Positions 1-11,150 of a DNA stretch of 64,000 nt are shown here, in pieces; within the stretch, counting starts at the first letter, position 1; every line of letters begins with the position of its first letter. A program made the position numbers and the translations under genes. Under the pieces are notes generated by a model. It was not told the DNA's origin, made no database searches, and saw only the letters and a program-made list of their open reading frames with translations. The DNA lies in NCBI GenBank assembly GCA_946122785.1, contig CAMGYJ010000011.1, positions 25,173,007 through 25,237,006 on the forward strand, read 5' to 3'. Source of the DNA: Linum tenue (Eukaryota; Streptophyta; Magnoliopsida; Malpighiales; Linaceae).

Positions 1-764
1 AAGCCCCTAGGATTTCTTAATATTTTTATGTCCCCGCCACAATGTTTTGGCTCATTTACGAAATTTCCCCCGCTTTGTCCCTGATTTAAAATGAAAATTT
101 ATCAAATTTTGAGCCTGGGTCGTTGATTATATACGCGTTTTTCTACTAGCAGTTTAGTCAGTGGGCTAGGCGGCCGTCATTCATTAACTCATCCTATCCA
201 CGTAATTTTATCATTGAATATCCTTAATACAAATTTTGAATACAGAAGAGTCCCTAAGTTAGGTTAATTTTGTTTCTTTCCTAATACGTGAAATATTTCT
301 TCATGATTAAAATTCTTATATTTTATCTTCAGAAATCTCGCAATAATTTATTTAAATTTTATTAACAAAATGACTTATATGATAATCACGACTAGTGGAA
401 CGTGGGTATAACTAAAACACCAAAATTACTTTTATGAACTACGTTGATTTTGATCCCGTGTTACGAGTATGTAGGCAACCAATAAGGTTCGACTCCAATC
501 TACTATCAAATTTTATCTTTAAAATGAACACTATTGTGTGCATATTTCAAGTCGAAAACTAGTATGATATATTTTCAACTAGAGAAAATGGATATTCTCT
601 TATAGCAGGAACGAAGAGAAGACAACTAATCACAAAATAAACCATCATCTTGATTGAGAATTGGGGAAAAAAAGCCTTTTACTGAAACACCGTGCAAAAC
701 AAGTTTACATGAAGTGGGAGAGCGATAGGGACAAAGAATGAGGCACAGGGGAAGGTTTGGATGC
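1..764. other. Intergenic, downstream of the GDSL gene
   Basis: AT-rich sequence with no ORF, repeat or RNA gene that I can support. The part next to 765 must hold the 3' UTR and polyadenylation site of the minus-strand GDSL gene, but no single signal stands out. Confidence 0.5.
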
Positions 765-2257
765 TTAAGATGAGTCAGGGGAAGGAGCAGAATCTGGAGC
801 AGGGGAAGGAGAGATGAGAAACCCAAACTTCTTGATGAGCTCGTCAGCAATCATCTGGTTGGCTCTATCCGACGGATGGTATTCATCCCAGAACACGTAC
901 TTGCTCCTGTCCTTGCACAGCGTTGACATCGGCGTACACGTTATCGCCGGCCTTATCCTCCCCATGGAACAACACGGCGAGTCTGCGTTGCTGAAGCCTG
1001 CAAACACCCACCCACGCCTCAACCGTCAAGAAAGTGAAACACCCCCCAAAAAATGAGATGGTGAAAACCAAATAATATAGTACCGTGTTTTTTGGGACTG
1101 GTGATCAAATCATTGACGACATCATAAGCATCCCCGAACTTGAAGCTGGCATTGGCGAGCTGGGCTGACAAACCGGTGACCAGCTGGTCGGTAGCTTTGT
1201 TAAAGCTGAGAGCCAGCTTGTTGGTTCGATCTTGGCACCCTCCTGATGAGCTTAGCACCCTTTGGAGTGGGATGCAGCCCATTGGTCCTAATCCGAACAC
1301 CATCAGCTGCCTCGCCCCCAAACTGTGCAACACCTGTACCAGCAACAGACAAAGATACATTACAGAGAGAGTGTTAGGAATTGTGTCTAGAGTCTTGTAC
1401 TATTGGCATGTTACAACTATCATTACAATTCACTCAAGATGGTTGGATTTGGTAGCTTGCCTTGAGCTGGGCACCCAGAGTTTCCATGAGGTAGTCGATG
1501 AAGGTTTGGTCGTTGTACTTCCAGGAATCGCTGTAAACGGGCATCAAGTAGTTGTTGATGAAGTCATTGCTTCCCAAGGCTACAACGTAGCGACCGTCTT
1601 GGAAGAACTTGTCCGCTTCCTCTTTCCCTATCTTGTCTGCAATCAGCTGCTGGGTCCCCTGGAACAGCTCAATCTGCCTGCTCAGTGAAATCCTCTGTAT
1701 CTGAAGAAAACCACAACCAAACCAGAATTGCCCTGAAATTAAAACAGAGGAAATAGACAGAACAACCATTCATTGTGAATCAAGTTTCACTTACGAAGAG
1801 GCCACCGGTTTCGTTCAAGATGCCGCCGCCTCCAGACGCGAAATTCACGCCGTTGCTCAGTATTACATCCTCCGACAAGGACGAATCCAAGAACGGCGGC
1901 GGCCGCGGAAGCCCCGAGTGATCCCCTGCATGCCAAAGTAGAGCAAATTGCCATTAACATGAATGAAACGGGTCAGGATTTCACAGATGGGCTAACTAAA
2001 TTACTGCTCGTTCGTTCGTTCGTACCGATAATGTCAGCAACGGTTCTGCCATTGGTGAATCTGCCGTTGGGGAGGCCATTGCCGAAGTCGATGCCGTACC
2101 ATGGCAAGCTGGCCTGTGCCAGACTCTTGGGGAGGTTCATGTTGTTGCCAACATCAGAGAGAGAGTCGCCAAATATGAACTGGACAATCTTGCATTGGCA
2201 GCCATGGATTGGGAGGAGAACGAGTAACAGTAGGGTAATTAGGAGGGTGGTCTTCAT
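765..2257 (-). CDS. GDSL esterase/lipase, five exons, about 361 aa
   Basis: Secreted-type SGNH/GDSL hydrolase, the plant family that cleaves ester bonds of lipids and cutin-like substrates. Exons on the minus strand: 2257-2026, 1925-1795, 1700-1461, 1333-1084, 997-765; the phases join cleanly and give about 361 residues, normal for the family. Residues 1-20 are a hydrophobic signal peptide. Block I is FGDSLSDVG (nucleophile Ser), block II is SNGVNFASGG, block III is LGSNDF, and block V is WDEYHPSD (catalytic Asp and His). The start is the ATG at 2257-2255, directly before the signal peptide; upstream in-frame codons do not look coding. Introns 1, 2 and 4 are GT-AG. Intron 3 appears to be GC-AG (donor AAG|GCAAG at 1461/1460). 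From memory the sequence resembles Arabidopsis At1g74460-type GDSL proteins; the substrate is unknown. This looks like the only intact host gene in the window. Confidence 0.93.
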
Positions 2258-2959
2258 TTCAGGCGTTTGCTCAATCGAACAGTTGGGACTTACTGGGAAT
2301 ATTTTCTTTCTTGTTTTGGGATGTCTCATGGGAGTTGCTCTTGAATTTAAAACCAAAAACGGAACAAGGGAGGCGGTAGAGCTGTTTGATGAACCAACTA
2401 TGGTTGCCCAGTTCAAACCTACTACAACCACCATCCAGCAACCTGGTCTTCTTCCCTTCCCTTTCCCTTTTGCTCTTGTTTGGCTCCCAACTTAATCTCA
2501 TGCCGTATTAATCGATTTCCTTTGCTTTTTAAATTAAAGTTGAGCGTTGGGAATTGCTTTTTCTTATGTGTTGGTAAGCGAGAAATATACGCTCGAGTTG
2601 GCCCCTTAGCAAGTATTTGTGCACACGCCATTGTTATAGTATAGCATAATAGCACTTATGTCGTTGACAGACTCGAGAAAATGCTGCCCAAAGGTTTCAT
2701 TTCTTTGTTGTGACTACCGATTACCCATTATTTAGCTACTTCTATTGTTCCAATAATCCTTCTCGGTCTGCCCGGATTTTTTCCCCAATATATTAAAAGT
2801 AGGGAGCTCCTAAAATAATTTGGATATAATTCAAGTAATCTAATTTGTATAAATCAAAACCGTTTTTAATATATTAAATATATTCTTAATCATTGATTAA
2901 AAAATTGAAAAGAATAGGTACCAAACTCTATCTTACAAAACCGGGGTCGGATACTATGC
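2258..2959. other. 5' flank of the GDSL gene
   Basis: Region upstream of the minus-strand GDSL start, expected to hold its 5' UTR and promoter. It is AT-rich. I see no unambiguous TATA box. The ORFs running through it extend out of exon 1 and are not coding. Confidence 0.4.
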
Positions 2960-3823
2960 TAACCCCTAAAGGGGTAGTGGTTTTTGACACCCTCCTCTTG
3001 ATTGGTCACTTTTCCATTTAAGCTTTTTACTTTATTTATTGTAATCTTGTAAATTGGGAAAGCCTTAATTGTGATAATAATTATGAATGGGGAAGGAGAA
3101 AAACGTTGGTAATTATGAATGGGGAAGGATCTGGGGAAAAACGAAATCACCCCCATTAATTACATAATTAATTTCTCTCACTGGTACATTAATTACACGT
3201 ACCACTCCACTGGTACACGTACCACTCCACTGGTACATGTACCAGTGGAGTGGTACGTGTACCAGTGGAGTGGTACGTGTAACCATATGTCCTGTTTAGG
3301 CTTAAAAAATTGTGAAGACTTTATGTTTATTCACATTCGAAGGATAATTTATTGCTTTTGGCACAGTTTTTGGCTACTAATGGAAAGTTCCTATTTTTTC
3401 CCTATTATTGTTTATCATTGTTATGAAAAATATCATTGCACTGGTATTGTTCTCACTCTAACCTACCTTGTGGATTGCTCGCACCAGTGGAGTGGTACGT
3501 GTACCATTGGAGTGGTACGTGTACCAGTGGAGTGGTACGTGTACCAGTGGAGTGGTACGTGTACCAGTGGAGTGGTACGTGTACCAGTGGAGTGGTACGT
3601 GTAATTAATGTACCAGTGAGAGAAATTAATTATGTAATTAATGGGGGTGATTTCGTTTTTCCCCAGATTCTTTCTCTTTTCCAATGTGGTGAGAGACCCC
3701 AAATTACAAGATTAAAAAAAATAAAAAATCAGTTTAATTAATACTTGCCAATGATTGGAAATAAAATTGGCCAATCATAAAGGGGGTGTCAAAAATCACT
3801 ACCCCTTTAGGGGTAGTCACGCT
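2960..3823. mobile_element. Foldback/MITE-like inverted-repeat element
   Basis: Both ends carry ACCCCTAAAGGGGTAGTG followed by TTTTTGACACC in inverted orientation (about 2962-2990 and 3787-3816). Inner arms are also inverted: a stretch around AACGAAATCACCCCC at 3140-3160 recurs as its reverse complement at 3640-3660. Most of the 0.86 kb can therefore fold into one long hairpin around a 200-bp loop (about 3290-3480). The flanks share GCTA but give no clean TSD, so the superfamily is not assigned. No coding capacity. Confidence 0.75.
3484..3603. repeat. 20-bp tandem repeat of a palindromic unit
   Basis: Six head-to-tail copies of a 20-bp unit containing GTACCAGTGGAGTGGTAC, nearly identical; one copy has ATT in place of AGT. 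The unit itself has inverted ends GTACCA/TGGTAC. The left arm of the same element (3198-3283) has the repeat in both orientations, meeting at about 3238. Confidence 0.9.
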
Positions 3824-4051
3824 AACTGATCCCTACAAAACCACTACAAAACACAATCTACCACCATTCATCTAACTATCATCTGAGGCAGAATAATTCC
3901 AAAATAAAAAAAAAATAAGAAGAACATACTAGTAATTCTACCATTTTCCTTCTTATTTTTTTCCTGACACTCTGACACGAATCATGAGGAGAGAAAATGT
4001 ACTTTTCCTAATCCCTATTTTTTTAATCGAATCCTACATCATTTGTTTTAA

Positions 4052-5140
4052 CTCAGAAATTCAAAAAAGTGCATAGAAAGAACGTATTAATCATGATTTA
4101 CACAATGATATCCATTTTGCTATGTTTTGAGGGGGAAAATTAACTTCCCAAAATATGTGTTGATTATAGTGTTATCACTATCATATCAATCATATCATAA
4201 TGATATGATGACTCATCTCTTTCATTTCAACTCAAAATTTAAATCAAAATATTTAAAAAGAACGTGTTCATTAAGATCTACACAGTGGTATGCATTTTGT
4301 TAAGTTTTGTCAATCATAATACCTCATACAAACATCATATTAGTGTCATTTCATGTTACCATAGTGATAATATCATTTTATGCAATGATATGATGTCATC
4401 AAATTATTTTGTCAAAGTTAAGACATCATACCAATATCATATCAACAGCATATCAATATTATATCACTATCATATCAACATCATACCATTGATATCAAAC
4501 TACTTTCAGGTAATAATGTGATATTAAAGTGCTAAGACTCATCTTCTTGAATTCAACTAAGAATTTTAAACATACTCTCTCCAAAGAATGCATTAATTAT
4601 AGGGTAATGTCTGGTTTTTTTTTTCAAATCTTTTTTAGATTCTTTTATATTATCAAAACCTTTTAAAATACTTTTAATTAGCCAAATCTTTTGTAATGCA
4701 TCAAAATATTAGTCATTATTATGTTAAAGTTAATAATTTTGTAACCCTTTTCCTAGTTGAAATACTAAAATTTTGGAATGTTAACTTTCATGTGTCTCTT
4801 CCAAGTCAGTATAATGTTGCCAAGTCAATATTACTAACAAAATTGTTAACTGAAAGTTAACATTTGTCTACTTCTTAGTATTTCGATAAGTTTGGCAAAG
4901 AAAAAAGAATCCAAAAAAGATTTGGATAAAAAATAGACATTACCCTTAATTATATGATACTATGATATGACACTTATATAAGACCTCAAAAATGGTATGA
5001 TGTCATCAAATTGTTTTGACAAATATAAGACCTCATAAGTCATACCAACATAATATTACTGTCATATTAACATCATATCAACATTATATCACTATCATAT
5101 CAACATCATACCATTGTGATATGACAGTGGTAAGATGTGT
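4052..5140. repeat. Diverged AT-rich tandem duplication
   Basis: Three related units start near 4052, 4230 and 4547. Each begins with an ACTCARAATT-like stretch and AAAGAACGT/AAAGAATGC, and continues into runs of CATATCAACATCATACC. The segments at about 4390-4500 and 4990-5130 are clearly homologous (both have GATGTCATCAAATT and ATCACTATCATATCAACATC). The third unit is split by the MITE at 4602-4945. Confidence 0.6.
4602..4945. mobile_element. Mutator-type MITE, 344 bp, 9-bp TSD
   Basis: Terminal inverted repeats begin GGGTAATGTCT and extend for over 40 bp with few mismatches. Direct duplications TTAATTATA flank it exactly (4593-4601 and 4946-4954). A 9-bp TSD and long terminal repeats are typical of Mutator-like elements. 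A smaller inverted repeat (GTTAACTTTCA / TGAAAGTTAAC) lies inside. No coding capacity. Confidence 0.88.
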
Positions 5141-6186
5141 TTAAAAATTTTGGTCCAAAAAATATCAAAATGGATGTCATCTTGTAGAGTACAAAAAATC
5201 TGATTTTCAAATGCAAATTTTTTTGAAATCCAATGTAAAAAGATTGAGTTATAGTCTATTGAATTTTCTTGGGGATTAGAAAGTGCTTTAACTACACCTC
5301 TAAATCTGCACCCTTCTTCCCCAAAATCTAGGCAGCAGGTAGATAATAGGGATAGCACTCTTTATTTCTCTCCCTACCACTCCTTAATATGGATCATTGA
5401 ATCTTCCTTTATTAAATTACATTATTTTAATTAGATTGTACCCTAAATCCAGCCCTCAAAAATATATAAAATGTCGCCTATCGTGGCTGCTCGTTCCCTG
5501 AATTTTTGTTTTCAAAGTGACCGTCCACTTTGATAGTTTTGTAACACCCTAACCCGATCGAGTACTACTATTATCGAAATGTCCTTGGTAAACCATCAAC
5601 CAAAAACAAGAACCAAAAAGAGTAGGATAATTAGCAGGAAACTTTATTTAAACATCTATAATAAAAAAAATTGAAATTCAAATAACAATTTCTTAAAACT
5701 TGCATAAGTTGTAGTCATAAACATCTTCAATAAATGCGCCACAAGTCTAGAGTCCTATTAAATACACGAGGTTGGAACTTTGGGAGAAAAATTAACGAAC
5801 TCCCGGTAGTAATTTAAGTATGTGAAAAAGAAGAAAAATGGTAGTATATGCGATTTGAATGTATACCATTATAGTTATTAGTAAACATTATTTCTATTAT
5901 ACTATACTTTATTTGCTGTGATTTTTTCATAAATGTCATCATAAACGTATAACTCTTATCCTCAATTTTTTCAAAGCCCAAACGTGAACCCACGAACTAT
6001 CCTTAATCCCTGTTGTATTATAATTTCTAACACAATTTTATTATCAAAAGTTTGTCATATTGCTGATTCTTTTCTTCTACATGATATTGAGAATTGTTAT
6101 TATTGTGTTCAAAATGAGAAGTTATTTTGTAGATTAAGTTAGTTGAGTTGATCGTGGAGAATAAATTGAATCTATCATATTCATGG
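5141..6186. other. Intergenic, with a possible LTR fragment near 5540
   Basis: AT-rich DNA without genes. At about 5541-5660 the sequence starts TGTAACACCCTAACCCG and is similar to the reverse complement of the right end of the 3.2-kb solo LTR at 18375-21613, so it may be a diverged fragment of a related LTR. Nothing else is recognised. Confidence 0.4.
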
Positions 6187-6350
6187 GTATATTTGCTTCT
6201 CAAAGTTGTATTGGTTTTACTAGTTGCAACTCCAAGTGTCGAGAGAGATTTTTCAACTTTGGATTACATCAAGAATAAGGTTCGGAATTGAATAAGCGAT
6301 CAATTCGCGAATGATTTTCCAGTATGATATATTGAAAATGATTTTATGAG
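6187..6350 (+). pseudogene. hAT transposase C-terminal dimerisation domain remnant
   Basis: Frame 6187 reads VLLVATPSVERDFSTLDYIK, then KNKVRN, a stop, ISDQFANDF, and another stop. This matches the conserved hAT-family C-terminal dimerisation motif (VATxSVERxFSxLxxIKNxLRN). Two in-frame stops and the lack of any upstream transposase make it a dead fragment. No terminal repeats were found around it. Confidence 0.8.
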
Positions 6351-7567
6351 CAATATAGACAGTGAGTAACACGCCGTAAACTTTTTGTCAAGAAATGAAA
6401 AACCGTACCATACTGGCGGTTCAACCTAAAAAATCTCCTTCTGGAGGCTAAACTCGTAGGCGGTATTTAGCACTATGAAAAGATTTCATCATAAAATATC
6501 CTACTGGTTACTTTTCCGGTACAACCTCCGGTACGTTTTTAGAATCCTTGCTTTTTGTTGTAACTTGTACTAGTCAGATATTTTCTTATTTAAGTAAGTT
6601 TAATAAACTTCAAATATTAATTTAATTTAATTTTTGAAAGGGACACCCCTATACAAAATTTCTAGGTCCAGCACTGCCTATAGGGCCATTGATTCTTGTC
6701 ACGAATTGCTGAACTTCTAAGCATACTTCGGTGCTTCCATAATTCTTCAAGGCAGGCAATAGGGTTAGTCTTAATTCTAATTTCGTTAACAACCATTAAC
6801 ACACAACTATGCACATGCAAAGCCTTGGGTATGTTATTGGATATGTTATTCGAAAGAGTAGGTTAAATTTTTTATCATGAATGTGCCCCGCCCCTCACTT
6901 AGAAAGCGCAACCGTCCTACCACCAGAATGTGATAATCGTGATAAGCTTGATAAGTACTAGGAGCCTGATAAGCTTGATAACTTGATAAATACTTCCTCA
7001 AACATGGGAAGAAAGGTGGTCGTGTATGTAGCTAGCTAAGCAATGCTCTTACGTGTTCTTACTTATTCGTACTTATTAACTTCATAAGTCTTACGCTTGC
7101 TTATCTTGATCTCTCACTCATGATTAATTCTTCATATGTACTTGCAAACTTGAAAAGCTTGGTGATCTCCCACACAATTGGAAGACCCAACTTATTAACT
7201 TGCACAAGTCTAGCTTAGATTTGAAATCCTTGAAACTTAGTTTACAGATGCTTAGTGATGTTATGCAAACTTACATTAACATGGAAGCGTATAAGGAATA
7301 ACTAAAACATAAGGGTTGAACTGAATGGATACCTTAAATGCATATATATTGGTAAGAAAACTACTCTAACCCTCGTTAACCATGCCCCTTAATGCTCGAA
7401 TTGATTTGTTTGACTTCCCTTCAGTTCCTTGCTTGAGGTGTACCCGATTGCGTCTACTACGTCAAATTGCATTAGTTATAATGGATCCTTAGTAAAGCTT
7501 ATGTGACCAGTAATCCCCACAAACTGGTTTACTTAATCCTTAACACTTGGTTTCTTATTCAAATCTC
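6351..7567. other. Intergenic, no gene seen
   Basis: No coding region is supported. A few short direct repeats of GATAAGCTTGATAA occur at 6940-6990. The region runs up to the 5-bp TSD of the TRIM element. Confidence 0.5.
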
Positions 7568-7649
7568 CACTCTATTAGTAAATGGTATATGATCCACGAT
7601 TGAACATCTTCCAACAACTTGAGTTATTGGGACCAACTAGTTGTTGACA

Positions 7650-7661
7650 TGGTATCAGAGC
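7650..7661 (+). promoter_or_regulatory. TRIM primer-binding site (tRNA-iMet)
   Basis: TGGTATCAGAGC directly follows the CA end of the short LTR. It is the standard plant site complementary to the 3' end of initiator methionine tRNA. Confidence 0.85.
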
Positions 7662-7787
7662 CTTCTGTGACTGAGAGGTCTTCTGTTCGAATCCCGACAA
7701 TCCCCATCTATTTCTGTTAAGCACATGGTGTCCGGACCTATGCAAACTTCAAGCCCATATATGGTGGCTTTCGTTTGAGGGGGTGTA

Positions 7788-9227
7788 TGACTCGTACCGA
7801 ATATCACAATAAAACTCCCAAGTAAGGTCCAAGTATAACCTTAATTTGGTCCAACATAGGGCAAGTATGTTTAAATATCAACTCGGGCCGGTCCATGTAC
7901 TCCTACTTTGATTGTTTGAAACATTATCTAGCGATTGGTTGTTTGATTGAAAACTATGATCTACTATTAAAGCAGTTGCAAAAATAATTGTTTTTTACTC
8001 TTAAATGAGAAGGATTCACCCGGGTGTAGCTCCCCCTAACTCGCTACCATGACTTGTCGGAATGACTAAAAATGTATGGTGGAGGTGATTGAGAACCGTA
8101 AGCGAAGTGTAGCTAGTGATGGAACAACACTCTCTCGGTCCCTAGGCCAAAGAATTCAGATTAACCTAGCAAGGAAGCTCTCTTGGCCTAATGACTAAGG
8201 ACTACCAAACCTTCACTCTCATATCAGAATTCGGACGGTCAAAACACAATCAACCTAGATGCCAACACAAACAAGGAGGGATGCCTGCATTAATCTAGAT
8301 AGGAGACATGATTTGCCTAAGAAAACCCAGCTTTACAAGCCTCTTTAACAAAAGGGAGTTTTCTCTCTACCTAAGTTAAAAGGGAAACTAGATTGATAGG
8401 CAAACACACAACACAATCTTTCATGAAAATACCTCCAAATTCGTATTAAAACACACCCACTCATAGACAATCATTCCACATAAGCAATCACATGGTAGGA
8501 GTTATGGTTTACCAACACCCAAGTGAAAACGAAAACTACTCCATGCTAGGAGAGGGAAAACCCAATGAGAAAGAATAAAAACCATGATGGAGATGATTGA
8601 ATCCTCCCTTGTATAAAAGAGATCTTCCTTTGTGGAATATTTTCCCAAATCATTGTCTTGGAATGAAACCCTAGATTCTTCTCTCTTCCTCGTCACTTTC
8701 TCTCTTTAGAATGCCGAAGAAGAAGATTTTCTCACTCAAGGTCTTCTCCCTTCCTTTTCCTTAAGCTCAAACTGCCCTTTTATACCCAGGTCAGGCTCAC
8801 ATCACCATCCCTGTTCATGCCCGTGAACTCAAGGCGAGGACCGTGATCTCGAGCCAAAATGCGCCGCATCAATAATTCAGTTCACGGTCTCTGGCTTGGG
8901 TTCATGGTCTTGACCGTGAACTAGCTTGAGTCCAGTGAGAGAAAAAATGTCTCTAGACGCCTGGAAGTTCACGATTGCGGCTCCAATTCACAGTCTCTAT
9001 AACCGTTAACTCACTGCTTCCACCATGATCTGCTACTGCCTCTATCCTTTGACCCGATTTTTCGCCTTTTCGTGAAACTTTTGACTCTAGGGTTGGTTCC
9101 ACCTGCTATAGACGGAAATGCACAAAAATGAGACAAAACCCAACGTAAAACCAAACCTCTCGGAGTAAAAATGCCTCAAACGACTAAGGAAACCGGGGGT
9201 AAAAAGTGTACAATTAAGCCCGAAGCA
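7788..9227 (-). repeat. Element A 3' LTR
   Basis: 1440 bp, homologous to 47416-48848. On the minus strand a TATA-like TATAAAAGG lies at about 8774-8782, just downstream of repeated GTTCACGGTC/GACCGTGAAC motifs (about 8815-8930). The purine tract abuts its right edge. Confidence 0.88.
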
Positions 9228-9242
9228 CTCCCCCACACTTAG
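9228..9242 (-). promoter_or_regulatory. Element A polypurine tract
   Basis: Minus-strand AAGTGTGGGGGAG directly before the 3' LTR. The same tract precedes the 3' LTR in B, C, D and E. Confidence 0.85.
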
Positions 9243-9244
9243 AG

Positions 9245-9266
9245 GTTTGCTTGTCCCCAAGCAAAC
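9245..9266 (-). ncRNA. Pre-PPT hairpin, element A
   Basis: Perfect 9-bp stem GTTTGCTTG/CAAGCAAAC closing a GGGA loop, immediately upstream of the polypurine tract in the RNA sense. Cis element; the function is inferred only from conservation. Confidence 0.6.
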
Positions 9267-11150
9267 CATTTTCAACCAAGGTGATATCTCAACCTAACAA
9301 AATAATTTGGGGACAAATCAAAAGGCAGAAAGTGGTGAATCTCCTTGACTATTGGGCATCAGCACGTGAACCTCTACAAGCAATACCGACATCCACCACA
9401 AACGACATTCAAATGCATCAAGAATGGGCAAATGAAAAGTTCTCACCCTGTTCACAAATCAAAACAAGTCTCGAGCGGACTACTCACCAACCACAACTAA
9501 CCATGCATAGAACTCAAGTCCAAGGCACAAATGACGGGCAACGTAGGTCCTCACCGAGGTAAGATATGAAAATGCAAAACAAGAATGAATCTCTCACTCT
9601 CAACCAGTGGGGTCAGGACCTTTTTGATGCAAAAGATGTGCACAACCATCAACACTCGGCCCTATCGTCTCTCCACCACTGCGGAAACCTCTAAATGCTA
9701 GAGTTTATAGGATGGTTGTCATCACTAGCTTGTCCGGAGGTCTTAGACACAGGTTCAAATGACTGGCAACTGCCTTGGACATGGGGAAAAGGCCTTTTGG
9801 GTGGTTCCAAACTTATCATAAGGTCCTACATCTTCAACCTAAAACCAAAGGTTCTATGGTCTCGACTAAGAACCTTTCCTACAATCAACGACCACTAGCA
9901 TTGGCCAAAAACCACACTTCCCTTCTCCCAAACCACTACCAATCACGAACTTCGCTCAAGCACACATCCTCGGTCTATTCTGGCTATTCACATTTCCATT
10001 ATAATAGTGAAAGGGGGTCATCAAAGAATTTAGGTGTTTCAATGGACTGAGTGCCAAGAAACCCTTCCTATAACATATAATTAGACTTTTGTGGTCACTC
10101 TCTACTTTTCTTTACCCCATTTTATTATCTCTTTTTCGTTTCTTTTGTTTTTTTTGCTGTCTTTCTTTTTCTCATTTTTTTCGAGGGGGGTACTAGAGAG
10201 TACAACACATGCCACTTATTCTTTAATGAGCAATGCTCTTTATAAAGAACTTTCCTTCAAAACTACCTTTTCATTTATAACAAGAACCGTGCAAAACCAC
10301 CTGGGTAGAACCTCAATGGAGCTCAAAAGCGAGAACACTGAGACACATGGATGACTCACACTTCGACATGAATAAAGGATGGGGGTCATTCTCTTAATCA
10401 CCATTTAGCTCAACAAGCACAAAACTCGTAACATTAGAATGACCCCTAAAGTCACACGGCTCAAAGGGGTTGACTAAGGGATAAAATGTTTAAGGACAAT
10501 CAACTTTTGGGCGTGGACTAGTCCTATGCCTCCATGATACTCACTAGTGACAACGGTGAATGTTACGCACCATGGCGAGAGGGATCTATCACACATGAAA
10601 AAGACGATCGACACAAACCTCACATGGCTACCTAGCCACCCAATCATCTATTCCAATTTCACGTACTTCGTTGCAAGGCAATTGTGATCAAAGAATAACC
10701 AAGTCAAGACATCTATTCATTTAAGCACACATGAGAACTAAACATTTGCACACACCTAATGCACTCTCAGTCATCATAATAGGATGCACTCGATCACATG
10801 CAACAATTCAAGATCATTGCCAAATAAGCACGAGATTCACCCACCAACCAGCCATTTTGATCATGCATTTCTTGGTAAATGAAAGTTGGACAATTTCCCG
10901 GGGTAGGATGTTTGAGCTTCAAAGGGAAGACAAAACAAAACTCAAACACACGCACATTCTCGCTCAAGGCGAGGTCATTACACATAACAAAGTTTCACAT
11001 AATGATTCAAAGGAAAGACAAACTCACAAATTACTGGTTCACACACTAAGGAAAGAAAAAATAAAAAATAAACAGAGTTCAGAGTTTCAAGAGGAGAAGT
11101 GAGGCGAAAGAAATCGACTATGGCCACATGTCTCACTCGTCGACTACCTT
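9267..11150 (-). other. Element A 3' non-coding domain
   Basis: About 1.9 kb between the env-like ORF and the PPT, without coding. It shares ordered blocks with B (42224-44003), C (58091-59889), D (61829-63459) and E (16370-18199): CACATGGCTACCTA, GGCTCAAAGGGG, GGGCGTGGACTA, GGTTCAAATGACTGG, and GACATGGGGAAAA (plus-strand reading here). ORFs in this stretch are chance. Confidence 0.75.

Noticed and set aside
1140..1688. 182-codon plus-strand ORF opposite the GDSL gene
   Set aside because: Antisense to exons 3 and 4; conserved residues are all on the minus strand.
3484..3603. CRISPR-like array of 20-bp repeats
   Set aside because: Units are contiguous without spacers, in a plant genome, inside a foldback transposon.
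10091..10354. 87-codon ORF with a hydrophobic N-terminus
   Set aside because: Falls in the T-rich part of the non-coding 3' domain of A; the hydrophobic run comes from poly-T composition.
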